From Telopea speciosissima (lineage: Eukaryota > Streptophyta > Magnoliopsida > Proteales > Proteaceae): DNA of 64,000 nt. The stretch covers positions 8,750,862-8,814,861 of the forward strand of contig NC_057918.1 in the NCBI RefSeq assembly GCF_018873765.1. Reading direction: 5' to 3'. The notes under the pieces were generated by a model. The model saw only the letters and a list, made by a program, of their open reading frames with translations. It was not told where the DNA came from and ran no database searches. The first letter of the stretch is position 1. The number at the start of each line of letters is the position of its first letter. Below are positions 1 to 11,359 of this stretch, piece by piece. The position numbers and the translations under genes were made by a program.

Positions 1-601
1 CACAAGCAAAACAACCCCTCAAACAACTCTTGCACCACAATTTCAACCCCAGAAAAAATCACTCTTTCACTTACTAGGGTTCAAAACCTAAACTCACAAT
101 ATATAGAGAAGGGATATTGTTATTTGATCAGGAATATTGAGTCCCTCTCTCATGCTCTATTTATAAGTAGCTATCCCTATTTGGCTTCATCTTTATGTTT
201 AATGTGCAATCACAAACCTCTAACCGTTCCGAAACTACTTGTATCGGTCCCGGGTTTTCCTAACGGGCCAGAATCATCTCGCTTGTAGGGCCCTTGCTTT
301 TCCTCTCCACCGACTCTTCAATGTTTCAGTCTCAAGGTCTACTTTCGGCAAATGTCTTCTACTATTAATTACTTTTATCAAACTGGTTGGGCAAATAGAG
401 TTATGAAGTCTTTTTTCTGTCTAATTGCATGAGTTGCCTAATCGGGAAAATGGGGAATGAGGTTACCTCACACTGTAAAGCTTGTTGTCGTCACCGGTCT
501 TAACTATTTTCCATCTCTTTTATTGTTTCTTATTAATTATTAGCTTAGTTTTACAGTTCATAATAGTGCTACCAACCGTCACACCACACTCCCTAACTAA
601 T
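1..601 (-). promoter_or_regulatory. Possible promoter/leader of a leftward gene outside the window
   Basis: No coding sequence is recognised here. On the minus strand a TATA-like stretch (TTATAAATAG, about 157-167) is followed leftward by an initiator-rich, pyrimidine-containing stretch with the GGTTTTGAACCCTAG-type wording often seen in plant leaders. This could be the core promoter of a gene transcribed out of the left edge. It is only a guess from base composition and spacing; an LTR fragment is an alternative. Confidence 0.2.
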
Positions 602-638
602 ATACTATATAGTATTATTTAATAATACTATATAGTAT
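602..638. repeat. Near-perfect AT-rich palindrome
   Basis: The two halves (ATACTATATAGTATTATT and its reverse complement) mirror each other across 37 bases with one centre mismatch. It may be the core of a small AT-rich foldback element or a slippage product. No gene lies near it. Confidence 0.7.
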
Positions 639-2576
639 GAGTCTTACTTAAAAAGCTAAGCTAAAAGTTGTATATTATATAGACGGAATTGAGGAAAAAG
701 AAGAAGAGTAAGGATGGATCATAGATGGATGTTTTATTTTCTCTCCACCGGCCTACTTCTAATGCCCATTTTGAACTTTATAAGCTACATGGTGTAAGAA
801 AGTTTTATTATTATTATTATTTTTTTTTTCGATATTTCTTGACTAAAAGAAGAAGGAAAATGGTTAAAAAAAAAAAAGATCAAAGAGCATATATACTACA
901 TGATCAATTTGAAATAGGTTACAAGAACCAGTATTAATCAGAATCGGGGGCTGTCGATTCCAATTTGATTTAAAACCTTAACTTGACCAAATGAAGACAT
1001 GCACAATATGTCCATTGAATTTAGATAAGAACCTGATTACCACGTGGTAGTTATGGTAGGGATGCACTTTTAGCGTTGTAGTAATGGCAGCTAACTAGTG
1101 AAGAGCTAGCTTAAGTTGAAGGAGTCTTTGTTTGGCCTTGTTGTGGGATTTGGTTCCTTTCTCGCTCATACCTCAATGTAATCACTAATTTTTTTATTAT
1201 TATTATTTTTTTTTGATAAAGATATAATCACTAAAATGGATGTTTGGTAATGTGGTAGAATACTTGAGCAACTTATTATTGAGACCAAGTTACTTCATAA
1301 ATTTGACATTGGCATGGAGAGAGAGAGAGAGGATATTGGTATAGATTGACAAATTTCAAATATATGAGAAATGAATTTAATTGTCGTTTGACCCTAAATT
1401 TTGGAGTCTATTTAAAGATTTTTTTTTTTTTGTTTCTTTTAAGTGGCTTGAAAAGGCTGGGTGTCGTCAATGTGTTATTACAATTTCCCACAAAAAGAAG
1501 AAAAAAAAAACAAGTGTAAAAAATGGAACTAGCTAGCTGATTACTTGACTTGTTTATATCAACAAAAGACGTGATGAGATGTTATTCACAACAAATCCAA
1601 CCCAATCAAATCGACAGAGGAGGCACACAAACCTAGATGGCCTAGATCTATATAAGATTCTTTTAAGGTTAAACTGAATATTCTTTTTTTTTTTTTTTTT
1701 CTAATATTTATATAAAATATAATTAAATTGACTTATATCTCAGTTGCCTTTTTTCTATTTTCAAAACGTACGTGATTGTAAAGAACTGTACGATCTCAAA
1801 TGTATCTCTGGCTGTCAACCCTAGCAACGGATCTAATCTCCCGAGAAAATTTAAAAAAAAAAAAGAAAAAAAACTACAATGTAATTAGTCAAAAGATGAA
1901 AGCCTCACAAGCGGTGAGACGGAGACTTAACGTCTCACGTCTCTTATTTTTTTGGTTCAATCCAGCTGTGATTATAATCAATCCAGCTGTGATTATAATA
2001 AATAAAAGCTTGTTTAACACTTTAATTTGTATTTCCATATAAAAAATAAATATTTAAATACTAATAATCCCATAATAGAATGCGAGGTGCCAGGTGGGAC
2101 TGTGGTCCAGTGTACACATGTGAGGATGCCCATTGCCCTATTATTATTATTATTATTAATTATTAATTATTAAAATACAAAAGAAAGATATGAGAGTTGA
2201 AATTCCCATAAACACATATAGATAGATGCGTGCGGTCTCAAATCTCAACAGACCAAAACACCCAATTTCATCCCATGTTTTTTCTATTTTATTTAATTTA
2301 ATTTTTCTAAAAATAAAAGATTTGTGGATCCCATGTTATTAAGAAATTTATTATTATGATTTATGAGGGGATGGCATCAGGATTCAGGAGACAGGTTCCA
2401 TCGAGGAGTCCGCCGTTTTTCGACGAGTCTTTGGTTGTCCTTCATGAATTTGTTTTTTTAATTTCTTTTATCCTTCATTGTTTTCACACCCTTAATTAAT
2501 GGCAATGGCGGAAGATTATAGAAAAACTTTCTCACTCCATATGGAACCACATCCTCATCATTGATCAAGAATATGA
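639..2576. other. AT-rich intergenic DNA, no gene recognised
   Basis: This stretch has many poly-A/T and ATT microsatellite runs (for example around 2140-2170) and a 21-bp tandem duplication near 1959-2000 (AATCCAGCTGTGATTATAAT twice). Short open frames at 725 and 1800 consist largely of homopolymer codons and resemble no protein family. Confidence 0.6.
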
Positions 2577-3028
2577 GTTTTTTTTTATAAAGAAAAGTTT
2601 TATTGATGAAGAAACAAACAAAGTCAACAGCCAAAGATAAGATAATACAGTGGGGGGGGGGGGCGGGGGTGGGGAATCCAATATGCAGAACTATTGGAAG
2701 ATGCAGCTAGGGAGGCCAGAATGTCAGCAGGAGCGTTGCCCTCTCGCAAGGTGTGGGAGAATGGCGCCGCTTGGAAGCGTTGCGAAAGGCACCAACAATC
2801 TTCGACAATGGCCTGGATTCTCCAAGGAATAGCTGTGATTCTGTGGTTGAGGATCTGGATTAGAAGTAAGTTATCTCCTTCAATAATGATGTGTGTGATG
2901 TTCTAATACAGGGCGAAGGATAAAGCTTGGCGGATGGCGAGAGCTTCAGCTACCAGCGCGTAATTAGAACCAATGTTGATGGCAAAACAATCGATGAAGG
3001 TGGAAGAAGACCTACTGATACCATCTAT
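2577..3028 (-). pseudogene. LINE 3' part: C-terminal RNase H domain and tail
   Basis: Read on the minus strand from 3023 down to about 2695, the translation gives the second half of a plant non-LTR retrotransposon RNase H domain (RVT_3). It shows ALAIRQALSFA, then IIIEGDNLLLIQIL with the acidic D of the active site, then PWRIQAIVEDCW and the terminal LREGNAPADILASLA. An in-frame TAG follows SFALY, so it is dead. An AATAAA (as TTTATT near 2605) and an A-run (T-run 2578-2586 on the plus strand) mark the LINE tail. The matching N-terminal half lies at 6456-7030, beyond the inserted element 3029-6450. Confidence 0.8.
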
Positions 3029-3394
3029 TGTTAAACCCGTGCCTAAAAAAAATACGGATTAATTTGAATTTTCAGATATAGATCCAGAACCCGATGGATC
3101 CTGGGTTTTTGCCCACTAGCAACCTGTGGTGCACTGATCCGGTGCTCATTTTTTTTAAGGGGAATCTCCGGTAATATCATACCAATCGATCCGGAGGCAA
3201 CTACCAGACTTGTGTTGCTGTTCCATACACTAGTTGATGAGCAACCTAAGGTACAACCCCTGCTTAACCAAACCAGGATTAAATTCAATTTTAAAATTTT
3301 TAAACATGGTTTAATGGCCACAAATTATACGAGGACAATGCCCTAGGCATGGCACAGGCCTGAGTGGGACCCAAATGCAAAAACAACAGGGTTT

Positions 3395-5062
3395 TACCTA
3401 CTGGTCCATTCCTACTGGTCTATTGGATCGACCAGTACTACTGTACTGCACAAAATGCATCTCAGATGCGTGGGGCCCAGTGTTTCACACCTCGGATCAC
3501 CTCCCAGTACCTAGAATGACTTGTGGGGATGTTACCCTAACAATGTGATCAGGTGGGGCCCACTTTGAAACCATTTGCATTGGAGAATGGGTTTCAAGAA
3601 TGCATTCCCCATAGAAACAACTTTAACTAAACAGGCTTTAAGGCAAGCCTATATATAGAAGCCAGCACAAATAGAAACCCCTCTTATTTCTTTCGTTGGA
3701 GAGAAGGAAGAGAGAAAGAGAAGGAGAAAGAGGAAGCACAAGAAGAAGAAGAAGGAGGAGAAGGCTTGGGACCCTTTTGAGCTTGGATCCTTCAAGGTAA
3801 ACTCTAACCCAGCAACTCCATGCTGTTTACCTACCTTTTTCATGGCTGCAACCATGCTGTAGTCTGTAGATCCTGTTGTACAGCCATTTTTTCATAATTT
3901 CTGTGATAGGAGTCATGTCTTACTAGCCTTAGATACTAGGATTCTTACATGCATGCATGAATCTACTAAGGTTGACCTGTTATCTACTTTTCTCATGATT
4001 TATACATGCTGTAACTGACATTAACAGCTTATATAATTGATTCTCATGCCCATTTCTAGTCTTCAATGGTCCATAAAGGTGTAGGAGCCTCAATACCTAA
4101 ATGCATGATGAATCCATAGCCTTGTTTCTTGAAACAGAGCAGTTACAGAACTGATAAAGACCACTCTTTATGTTTAAAAACCCGTTGATCTTGTGTACAA
4201 GCCATACATGCTTGCATAGGTATCCAAACCCCCAAGAACCCCATGCATGTTTGATTTTTCACCATACATATGTTGATTGTCATGCATGGAACTCTACTGT
4301 AACTTCTGATCATCCATGCATGCTCCTGATCTGTAGATAAGCCAAAACAGCTTTATCTTTTGAATTTTTCGAGTTGCTCATGCACTGGTCGATTGCAGTG
4401 GTCGATTGGATCAACCACTGTGAATCAACCACTGCAGGAAATTAAGACCTGTGTTACCTCTGACTTACCTCTTGGTCTGTGATGCCCTGCATAGGGTCCT
4501 ACATGAAATCCCAGCTAAAAATATTAGAGCCAATTGGACATCCCCGAAACGGGTTTTGGGCAACCAAACTCATATTTGGCATGGAAGCATAACCCAAATC
4601 ACTGATGGAACTACTGCAGTACCATCTAAAACCCTTGGTGTGAACCCTTTCCAATTCTGCGACTGAAACCCCCACTGGTCCATTGGATGGACCAGTACCA
4701 ATCAACCACTGCTGGGAACCTAACCCAGTGTTGTCTCGGACCTACCCCAAGGTCTGAAACACCCTTTTTAGAGCCATTAGTATAAACCCCAATGCAAAAC
4801 ATATCATTCCAGCTCTGTTCCTACACTTGGAGCAATGGGTTGATTGCCACTGGCCCATTGGATAGACTAGTCCAATCAACCAGTGCAAACCACGAATGAA
4901 GAACATAACCTTAACCCCCGAAATTACTTAAAATAGTACCTAGGCACCCATATGGGTCTAAACACACAAATTCTTTCTTATTTTGGCCACTGCAGCTCTA
5001 CTGGTTCATTACCACTGGCCCATTGGATAGACCAGTGCCAATCGACCACTGCTGCTGTCATG
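3395..5062 (+). repeat. Interspersed ACTGGTCCATTGGAT hairpin repeats inside the LTR
   Basis: At least five degenerate copies of a hairpin module occur near 3400-3445, 4383-4437, 4672-4712, 4851-4890 and 4997-5060. Its core is ACTGGTCCA, a short TTGGA loop, then TGGACCAGT, usually followed by CCAATCRACCACTGC. The copy at 4674-4696 is a perfect 9-bp stem. They lie only within the LTR-like element. Confidence 0.7.
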
Positions 5063-5416
5063 GCAGTTTTGAGTCCTGCTTTGGTTTAGAAGCTAGACCA
5101 AGGTTACCCCTAGTCTCCTAGGGTAATTTAATGTGTATTAATATGAAATTCTAATTTATTTATCATAGGTTTAACTATTTACCCGACGACACACATCAAG
5201 GTGCTTTTGAGGACCGGTAGTCCTTCGAGTAAGTGGAGCATAGCCAAGGTGAGTGGAATTACAGCATACGTGTAGGTGTAACATAACTAATGAGTTATGA
5301 TAACAATAACAAATTTACTTTTCTGTCTTTATATTTATATTCTCATGTTCCTATTGGAATTATGTTGAGAACTATTGATGGAATGCTTGCATATAAATTG
5401 TTAGCCTAAATAGAAA

Positions 5417-5575
5417 CGAGGCCGGTGGTAGCCTTTAGAATGGGATGCGGTTGACATCACCCGACTTGTACGATATCATTAAAACTGCTAGTCTAGATGC
5501 CGTAGTCGGCTTGGAAATGAGGCTTGTGGTGGCCCATAGAATGGGATGCGGGACACCACCCGACTCATACTATGT
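5417..5575 (+). repeat. Two direct repeats inside the LTR (GAATGGGATGCGG units)
   Basis: The phrase GGTGGTAGCC-TTTAGAATGGGATGCGG followed by ACCCGACTTGTAC recurs about 100 bases later as GGTGGCCCATAGAATGGGATGCGGG ... ACCCGACTCATAC. These are internal duplications of the LTR-like element, not coding. Confidence 0.6.
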
Positions 5576-6455
5576 CATGTAGAATGCATATGACTAGGCA
5601 ATCATCACTCGTGCTACGAACCCTTGCCAACAGGGGTTTAAGTGTTGGATACCACAAAAGTGTGAGGCTAATGTCCTGAACGGCATTGCTCGGTCAGTTG
5701 GCTCATCGGGTCACTAGGACAGGTGATGTCTGTTGGCCCATCAGTTAATAAGGCTGGTGGTAGCACAGTGGTAACCTAGAGGGCCGGTCGGGCTGACCTT
5801 GGGAAGTCTTCTCCAACAACTCAATGGGTATATCGTGGGAAGGGGTTAAAAGCCCGCACCAGGGATACATGTATTGGGGATTGTAGTAGCACTAACCCGC
5901 CTTAATTGTGATGTTAGGTGGCTAATAAATAAAATGAACTGCACCTCATGTAGGACTCATTTGGTTGTGCTTGGTTGTGCTTGCATGTGCATGCATGGTT
6001 TATATTTCATTCATGGACTCGGTGGGGCTCACACTCTTATATATTCTCTTTTAGCAGATTTTACAGGTACTGGTTTGCCAATGGACGACGAAGTTGTTGA
6101 TGGACTGTAGATTTTCCTCATGTTCTTGATCTATGAAGATTTTATTATTATTTGAATTTCTCTCTTTCAGGAAGTGTAATTACCATGACAATGTACCTTT
6201 TGAACATAAATGGATATGTATATAATATAACATAGGTACTTGGGATTTTACTGTAATTAATATAATCTATCTTTTGGGTAGTTTTTCTTTTATCTTCTGT
6301 GGCACTATGATATTCATTTATTATCTTTTACCCTCATTGTGTGGTTTGTGACATGTAAATACTGTTTCTAGATCCTTGGGGATTGATGGATGCGGTTCAA
6401 CATCCGGGTCACCCGTCCGATCCTCCCACGGGGTGGCTTGGGGTGTGACACCTAT

Positions 6456-7035
6456 ACCTGTCATTCTCGGGTTCCCATGACTTGCTCCATCGACGTTGAA
6501 TTTGAGGTAGGAGTCTTGCGGTGGAGACCAGGAGATGAGGCGGGGTATGTCCCAAGTTGAAGGACCCTGTTTTGGCAAGAAGTCTATGACATTTGACATA
6601 GCTCAGAATACGATGCTCGATTGACTGAAGGGAATACCGCGATAAATGAGATCCCAATAGCTGTTCCATATCTGCCAGACAATGTTGCAAAATAGTGCAA
6701 ATTTAAATAGTTGGTCCTAGGAGCGAGTTGTGGGTGCCCCCATCAGTTGAATGATGCCTTCTTTGATGCTAGTACCTTGTACGTAGCAAAATTGTGAGCC
6801 CAACTTGATTCCATATGCTGCTAATGATGGGGCAATAGAGGAATAAGTGGTCTGCATTTTGGGTGCTAGTGCTGCAAATTTGGCATTGTGGGTTAAGTGA
6901 CAACCCCTTAGGTATGAGGATATCCGGCAGAGGGAGTTTGTTGTGGATCATTTTTCAAAGGAGATGTTGTATTTTAGGTGCGGTGGGGAACATGCCAGAT
7001 TTTCAACCAAGAAGAGTTGAGTCTTTCATTCAATC
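6456..7035 (-). pseudogene. LINE fragment: zf-RVT and N-terminal RNase H domain
   Basis: On the minus strand this holds the end of a plant LINE ORF2. At 6769-6951 there is a reverse-transcriptase zinc-binding (zf-RVT) segment: IPKGLSLNPQCQIC, then NADHLFLYCPIISSIWNQV. After a frame change comes LKFNVDGASHGNPRMTGIG (about 6456-6515), the start of the RNase H fold with the first catalytic D in NVDGAS. The domain then stops because of the 3.4 kb insert at 3029-6450. Frameshifts between the two segments show it is a decayed copy. Confidence 0.8.
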
Positions 7036-8200
7036 AAACTAAGCCCAAGAAACCCTCTCGTCAAACAAAGAAGGGATGTGTGGGTTTTGTCCCACATCGA
7101 GTGTGTGTTGTGTATATCCGCCATTTCATGGTCCTAAAAGTCGGTTAAACTTTTAGGATTGGTGTGTGGTCTGTGTGATTACACTTTCATTAAAAAAAAA
7201 TTTTAAAAAAAAAGCTCAAGAAACCCTAGCAATCCAATATCCAAAGAACACAACCTCGACAATTGAACTAAAATAGAATGTATGGTGTACAACTTTAGCC
7301 ACACTTAGAACGGATAACGAAATGGTGAATATTGGGACACTTAAATAATATAATTGAGAATTTGCTATCTTGTATCATCCAATACATTCCAATCCATATC
7401 GATAACATATTTTGTATGTGTATTTGAAAAATGGGCATAACAATGAAAGATTTTGATAATAATACAGTGATAAGTCATTTTCAAATATATGTTTGAAAAC
7501 CTTTTTACACCTATAATTTTAAGAACTTTGGAATAAGACAAGAGACAATGAAAAGAATGTGTAAAGGAAAGGGTTTTGAAAGTCATAGAACGAGAGTGAG
7601 GCTCTATGGTGCACACCCTCAATTCCAGTGGACGGCTATTTGCATAGTCGACCACACAATCGAAAAGGCACTTTGTTGGAGAATTGGGCATTCTTTGAAC
7701 ATGGGGGTTGTTCGGGAGAACACGTCAACACTCATAGTGGATCGGTCTTGGTTGATACTGATCTGGGTCATCTCTATCAGTTTGGATTGGATAGATTTAC
7801 CTTTGTGTTTTCATTTAAAAATGAAGTTTTTAACCTTTTTAACCTTGATTTGTACCGATCCATCAATATGAGATCACTTTTAAATCCTTATCGAGGACCA
7901 CCGATAAGGATACGAATCGAGTGCTTCAACCAAATTCAATATCAATCCATAAAACCCTGGTAACTCACATGGTATTTCTAAACAAGTGGAATTTGGGACA
8001 AGTGAAGAAATAGAACAAGAAAATGAAGGAAGTGGATAATGGACGAAATAAGTATACATACAAGGGTGGATCATGGATGGAAGTGCATACAAAGGTACCT
8101 ACGAAACTTCCCTTCACCCATAGTCAAGGGCTCCTTCATCGTGAGCCATTACGGTAGCGCGATAGGAATCATTATGAGAGGAAGGGTAGTTTCCCTGAGA
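7036..8200. other. Unassigned intergenic DNA with a possible TRIM-like LTR remnant
   Basis: At about 7077-7185 the wording TGTGTGGGTTTTGTCCCACATCGAG followed by CTTTTAGGATTGGTGTGTGG resembles short LTRs of plant TRIM-type retrotransposons, but no pair or duplication is visible. Open frames at 7365-7963 overlap each other on both strands and match no family I recognise. Confidence 0.35.
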
Positions 8201-8203
8201 ATG

Positions 8204-8366
8204 GATCATCTGCAAGTACCAACAGGGTGAACGTACATGTGAGAGCCAATCACATTTTAATTTTGTCTCTATAAAAATCCTTCATTCCCTTATAAATGGC
8301 AAAAATACGACAAGTGGTTGGCTCTCACATATACGTTCACCTGTTGGTACGTGCAGCAGAACCAAA
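8204..8366. mobile_element. Foldback MITE (GCAAGTACCAACAGG arms)
   Basis: The left arm (about 8204-8253, reading GTACCAACAGGGTGAACGT then GTGAGAGCCAA) is mirrored by the right arm (8317-8366, TTGGCTCTCAC then ACGTTCACCTGTTGGTACGTG). The roughly 45-bp arms surround a 65-bp AT-rich loop. The structure fits a foldback or MITE element; the target duplication is unclear. Confidence 0.7.
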
Positions 8367-9030
8367 CTCAGTTTCCCATGTTCCCGACTGGCCATTCCAA
8401 AGGAGTGACACCCATCAATGAAGGAACTCCTGCTCTGTTGTGGGTGAAACGAAACTGCCTCACTGGAATGAACTTTTGAATATTTTTAGAAGAAGAAACG
8501 TATTGTGCAGATATGCCCTCTCAGATGGTTTGAGTCTACAATAATATTTTCTCTCTTATTCAGAGTCATGCATGGTTTGAGGCATTGATTTTAGATCAGT
8601 CGTATCAGCCAATTCGGATCAATATTAGCACCCCTACCTAAACACATTGTCCGAGTGAGATTAAGTCGTCATTTCTGCCCTCCTCTAAGAGGAACTGGAC
8701 AACCATATCGAGCAACAAACCTGATAGCAAAAAAAATTCCTCATTGATCCCGATACTTGAAAGATCCTGGAATAGTATCCCGGATTGGGCCATGTACTTG
8801 ATCCAGATCAACAGATTCATCGATCCCGCCTTTTAAACCCACAATTAAAAACTTCTACTTCGTTGATTTGAAAACCATATTTTTTGTTTTGAAGAAAATG
8901 GTTCCCCACCGCCAAGACTGTAAACTATCTTTGCAACAAAAAAAACTGTTATGTGTGTCTTGAATTCTTGTACCCGTTACGAAGAGTGACCACTTCGACA
9001 TTTTTTGTGTCAATCTAAATGAAATTTTTT
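8367..9030. other. No gene recognised
   Basis: Only short frames are present, none resembling a family. The part near 8570-8840 (GATCCCGATACTTGAAAGATCC, GTATCCCGGATTGGG) resembles the dispersed GATATCGGTATC-type repeat wording seen again at 10,090-10,240, 55,590-55,740 and 62,330-62,730. Confidence 0.4.
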
Positions 9031-9740
9031 CTGAGGACAATGTGGTATCAGAGGGTTAGGGCCAATGGACCCGTCTTGCAAGAATTTTACCCGATTTGAA
9101 TGTCTTATTGAGTAAGCAAGGAAGAAGTCGATTTTGGGGGTTTTAGGTGTTGAGATTTTGAGATTAGAGAAGCAACACCATTTTGGGTGTTCTTAAGAGA
9201 TCTCTATTTGTAACTTTCTTCCATAACATAGTGAAACATCTTCAACTACGCCTATGGATGTAGCACATTGTATTGATGTGTGAACTATTAAGAAACAACG
9301 CCCAGAAGTGACGATTTGCAGAAGAAAACAAAAAATTGAAAGAGAAAAACAACACACAAACACACAACACAGAGGATTTACGTAGTTCACCCCCAAGATG
9401 GGTAGCTACATCCATGGCCGAGCAACAAAACGAATTTCACTATCTCAGAATGTTACAAACCCTCAACTTACTACTCTCTCAAAGAAAAGAAAAATAAATG
9501 TATATAACCCAAAAAGTACTTAAATGCCCCTATAACCCAAAAATGACAATCCGATCAGGATCGGACTAGAACTGAACATATGTCGAAATACATATCGTTT
9601 CGAAGGTCTCAACGAGCTCTACATGGCACACCCCTTAGACGCCGTTGTACGCACTTTTTAGACAATCCGAGCTCATTTCGAGGCTAAAACGACTCTCCAA
9701 AGATACTCTCAACCACTTTATAAATCGAAATCAGGCTTCA
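9031..9740. mobile_element. Copia-type LTR retrotransposon remnants
   Basis: TGGTATCAGAGG at 9043-9054 is the usual initiator-Met-tRNA primer-binding sequence of plant retrotransposons, just after an ACAAT-type LTR end. At 9260-9420 the minus strand reads like the 3' part of a plant Copia LTR (GTGAACTACGTAAATCC, then a TTGTGTG/TTTTTCTC run, ending near ACAATGTGCTAC). The two LTR/PBS-like junctions face each other about 230 bases apart, suggesting rearranged or nested fragments. No gag or pol frame remains. Confidence 0.5.
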
Positions 9741-10257
9741 CCAATAACATGAACCACATTAAATCTTTGTATCATCTTGCTCAATTTTTTGTTTTCTGTT
9801 CATATTTCTTTGGTATTTGTTTTAACAAAAACCATTTTGTGGGGTTTAAAAGGGGGAGATTGGTGGATCACCAACTCAGTTGCATAGTAAGTTTTAAAAA
9901 AAAAAATCCAACCCAACAAGTTAAATCTTCAAAACAACAAAATGAGTTGTACCCACAGTCCAAGATTGAGAACGAAGAAACCATATATCTCTGCAAAGAG
10001 CGTAAGCAGTGCATGAAGATGCCATCACCACCCGCAACACCTTAGCCGATACAGGGAGATACGTGAGTTGATAGTAAAAAAAGTATACTGACTCGATGCA
10101 TAACTACTCATGGTATTGTCTTGATACTAGCTGATTCGGCCTATCCATATTCGATCTCCGTATCTGTTTCAGAGGTGATCGATCCAGATCCGATACCGTG
10201 AACTTAACCCATGGACCAATGTAGACCCATATCACTACACTGCCATCGGTGCGGGGG

Positions 10258-10316
10258 ACCTATTTTCCTCCGGTGTTATCAAAAAAAAAAAAAAAAACCT
10301 ATTTTCCTCCGGTGTT
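10258..10316. repeat. 20-bp direct repeats flanking a 17-A tract
   Basis: ACCTATTTTCCTCCGGTGTT occurs at 10258-10277 and again at 10297-10316. Between the copies lie only ATC and 17 A. This looks like a target-site duplication around a poly(A) tail, i.e. an extremely truncated LINE-type retroposition. Confidence 0.65.
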
Positions 10317-10369
10317 TTTTTCAACTGAGATGACACATGAAGATGTGACGAGTAGACCCCAAGCGTGAG

Positions 10370-10615
10370 ATTTGTCGTCCGTATTGGGAGACGGGAGAAT
10401 GCAAGTGTCGGATCTCAGCAGACTACATAAATACACCTCGTTCAGTGTGAAAGATCAAACCACACTTTTTTCCGAGTGGGGGCCTCGGGGGAGGAGTTCA
10501 GATCTGCTACCACGCCCCAGGGTCAGATCTGTCTCCACCCCTCCCACAGTATGTATCATCGGAGTTAGAGCCCTGCAGAATCCACACTTGCATTTTAATA
10601 TTACATCATTAGACC

Positions 10616-10648
<33 letters not shown>

Positions 10649-10870
10649 GCAGCGTACCTGGTGGCCGGGGGCTTGGGGTGGGGTGTTCGTGTTGATAAAT
10701 CTGCAAGATGCCTGTACATGCGCGCAATTACAGATAACAACCATCGACTTTCATTCCTTTGTTTACATCAGGAGACTCGTTATGGATCACCATTACAACA
10801 CGCTATATTCTCTCTCACATTTAGAGAGTACCCTTTTCTAAGACGAATAGACCAAACAAAAACCCAAATT
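10370..10870. other. GC-richer block with a (GA)n microsatellite, unassigned
   Basis: A (GA) run of about 30 bases lies at 10617-10647. The surroundings are more GC-rich than the neighbourhood and open on both strands (10372-10695 plus, 10455-10727 minus). Neither translation resembles a known protein; both are dominated by the repeat. Confidence 0.4.
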
Positions 10871-11234
10871 TAGTTCTTTTAGGCTCTTTTGTTTGATGGA
10901 TAAAAGACGTGAAAAACTTGGGTTGGGTTGGGTTGGGTTGGATTAAAAAAAATAATAAAATATATATTTTGTAGTGGAATCAAATTTAATGAGAGAGATT
11001 GAGAGGAAGGAAATAGACATTAAGTGAAATTCTATGGGAAAAAATGAAATAGGAAAAAAAGAGCGACTCAAAAGTAATTTGTGCATTAATACTTAATAGT
11101 CTGTAAAAAGAGATTATTACATTACTAGATAATAATAAATGCATTTAATGATCTTATCTAGAAATTTATCCCATCTAATCAAACAATTATGCGTTTCACA
11201 CTTTTTCCACTTTTCTCTTTCAAACAAATAGGGT

Positions 11235-11356
11235 CTTATGCTTATGGTCCCACACTCATTCTACGCTTTGGTCGCTTAAAGTTGGTGTTACAATCCCTTA
11301 TGCTTATGGTCCCACACTCATTCTACGCTTTGGTCGCTTAAAGTTGGTGTTACAAT
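11235..11356 (+). repeat. 62-bp tandem duplication
   Basis: The unit starting CTTATGCTTATGGTCCCACA and ending GTTGGTGTTACAAT is present twice with period 62 and no mismatch that I can see, which implies a recent duplication. Confidence 0.85.
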
Positions 11357-11359
11357 ATA

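Larger units (their letters stand above)
3029..6450 (+). mobile_element. Probable solo LTR (3.4 kb, TG...CA) inserted in a LINE
   Basis: The element begins TGTTAAACCCGTG and ends GGGTGTGACA, a 3' end typical of plant Ty3/Gypsy LTRs. It interrupts the RNase H frame of a minus-strand LINE exactly: GIG ends at its right border and the frame resumes at its left border. Flanking pentamers TCTAT (3024-3028) and CCTAT (6451-6455) agree at 4 of 5 positions, as expected for an aged 5-bp target-site duplication. A TATA box (CTATATATAGAAG, about 3649) could be its promoter. No gag-pol frame and no second LTR are visible, so a solo LTR is preferred; a large non-autonomous derivative (LARD) is the alternative. 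Confidence 0.7.

Noticed and set aside
2651-2675. Poly-G tract coding GGGGGGG in a short frame
   Set aside because: Homopolymer in a dead LINE 3' region; probably slippage or assembly error, not a gene.
5400-5580. Regularly spaced repeats that might suggest an array
   Set aside because: There are only two diverged units inside an LTR-like element in a plant genome; a CRISPR array is excluded by context and structure.
10372-10727. Frames of 107 and 90 codons around a (GA)n tract
   Set aside because: The open reading is due to the microsatellite (RERERE / SLSLSL) and does not extend into a recognisable protein.
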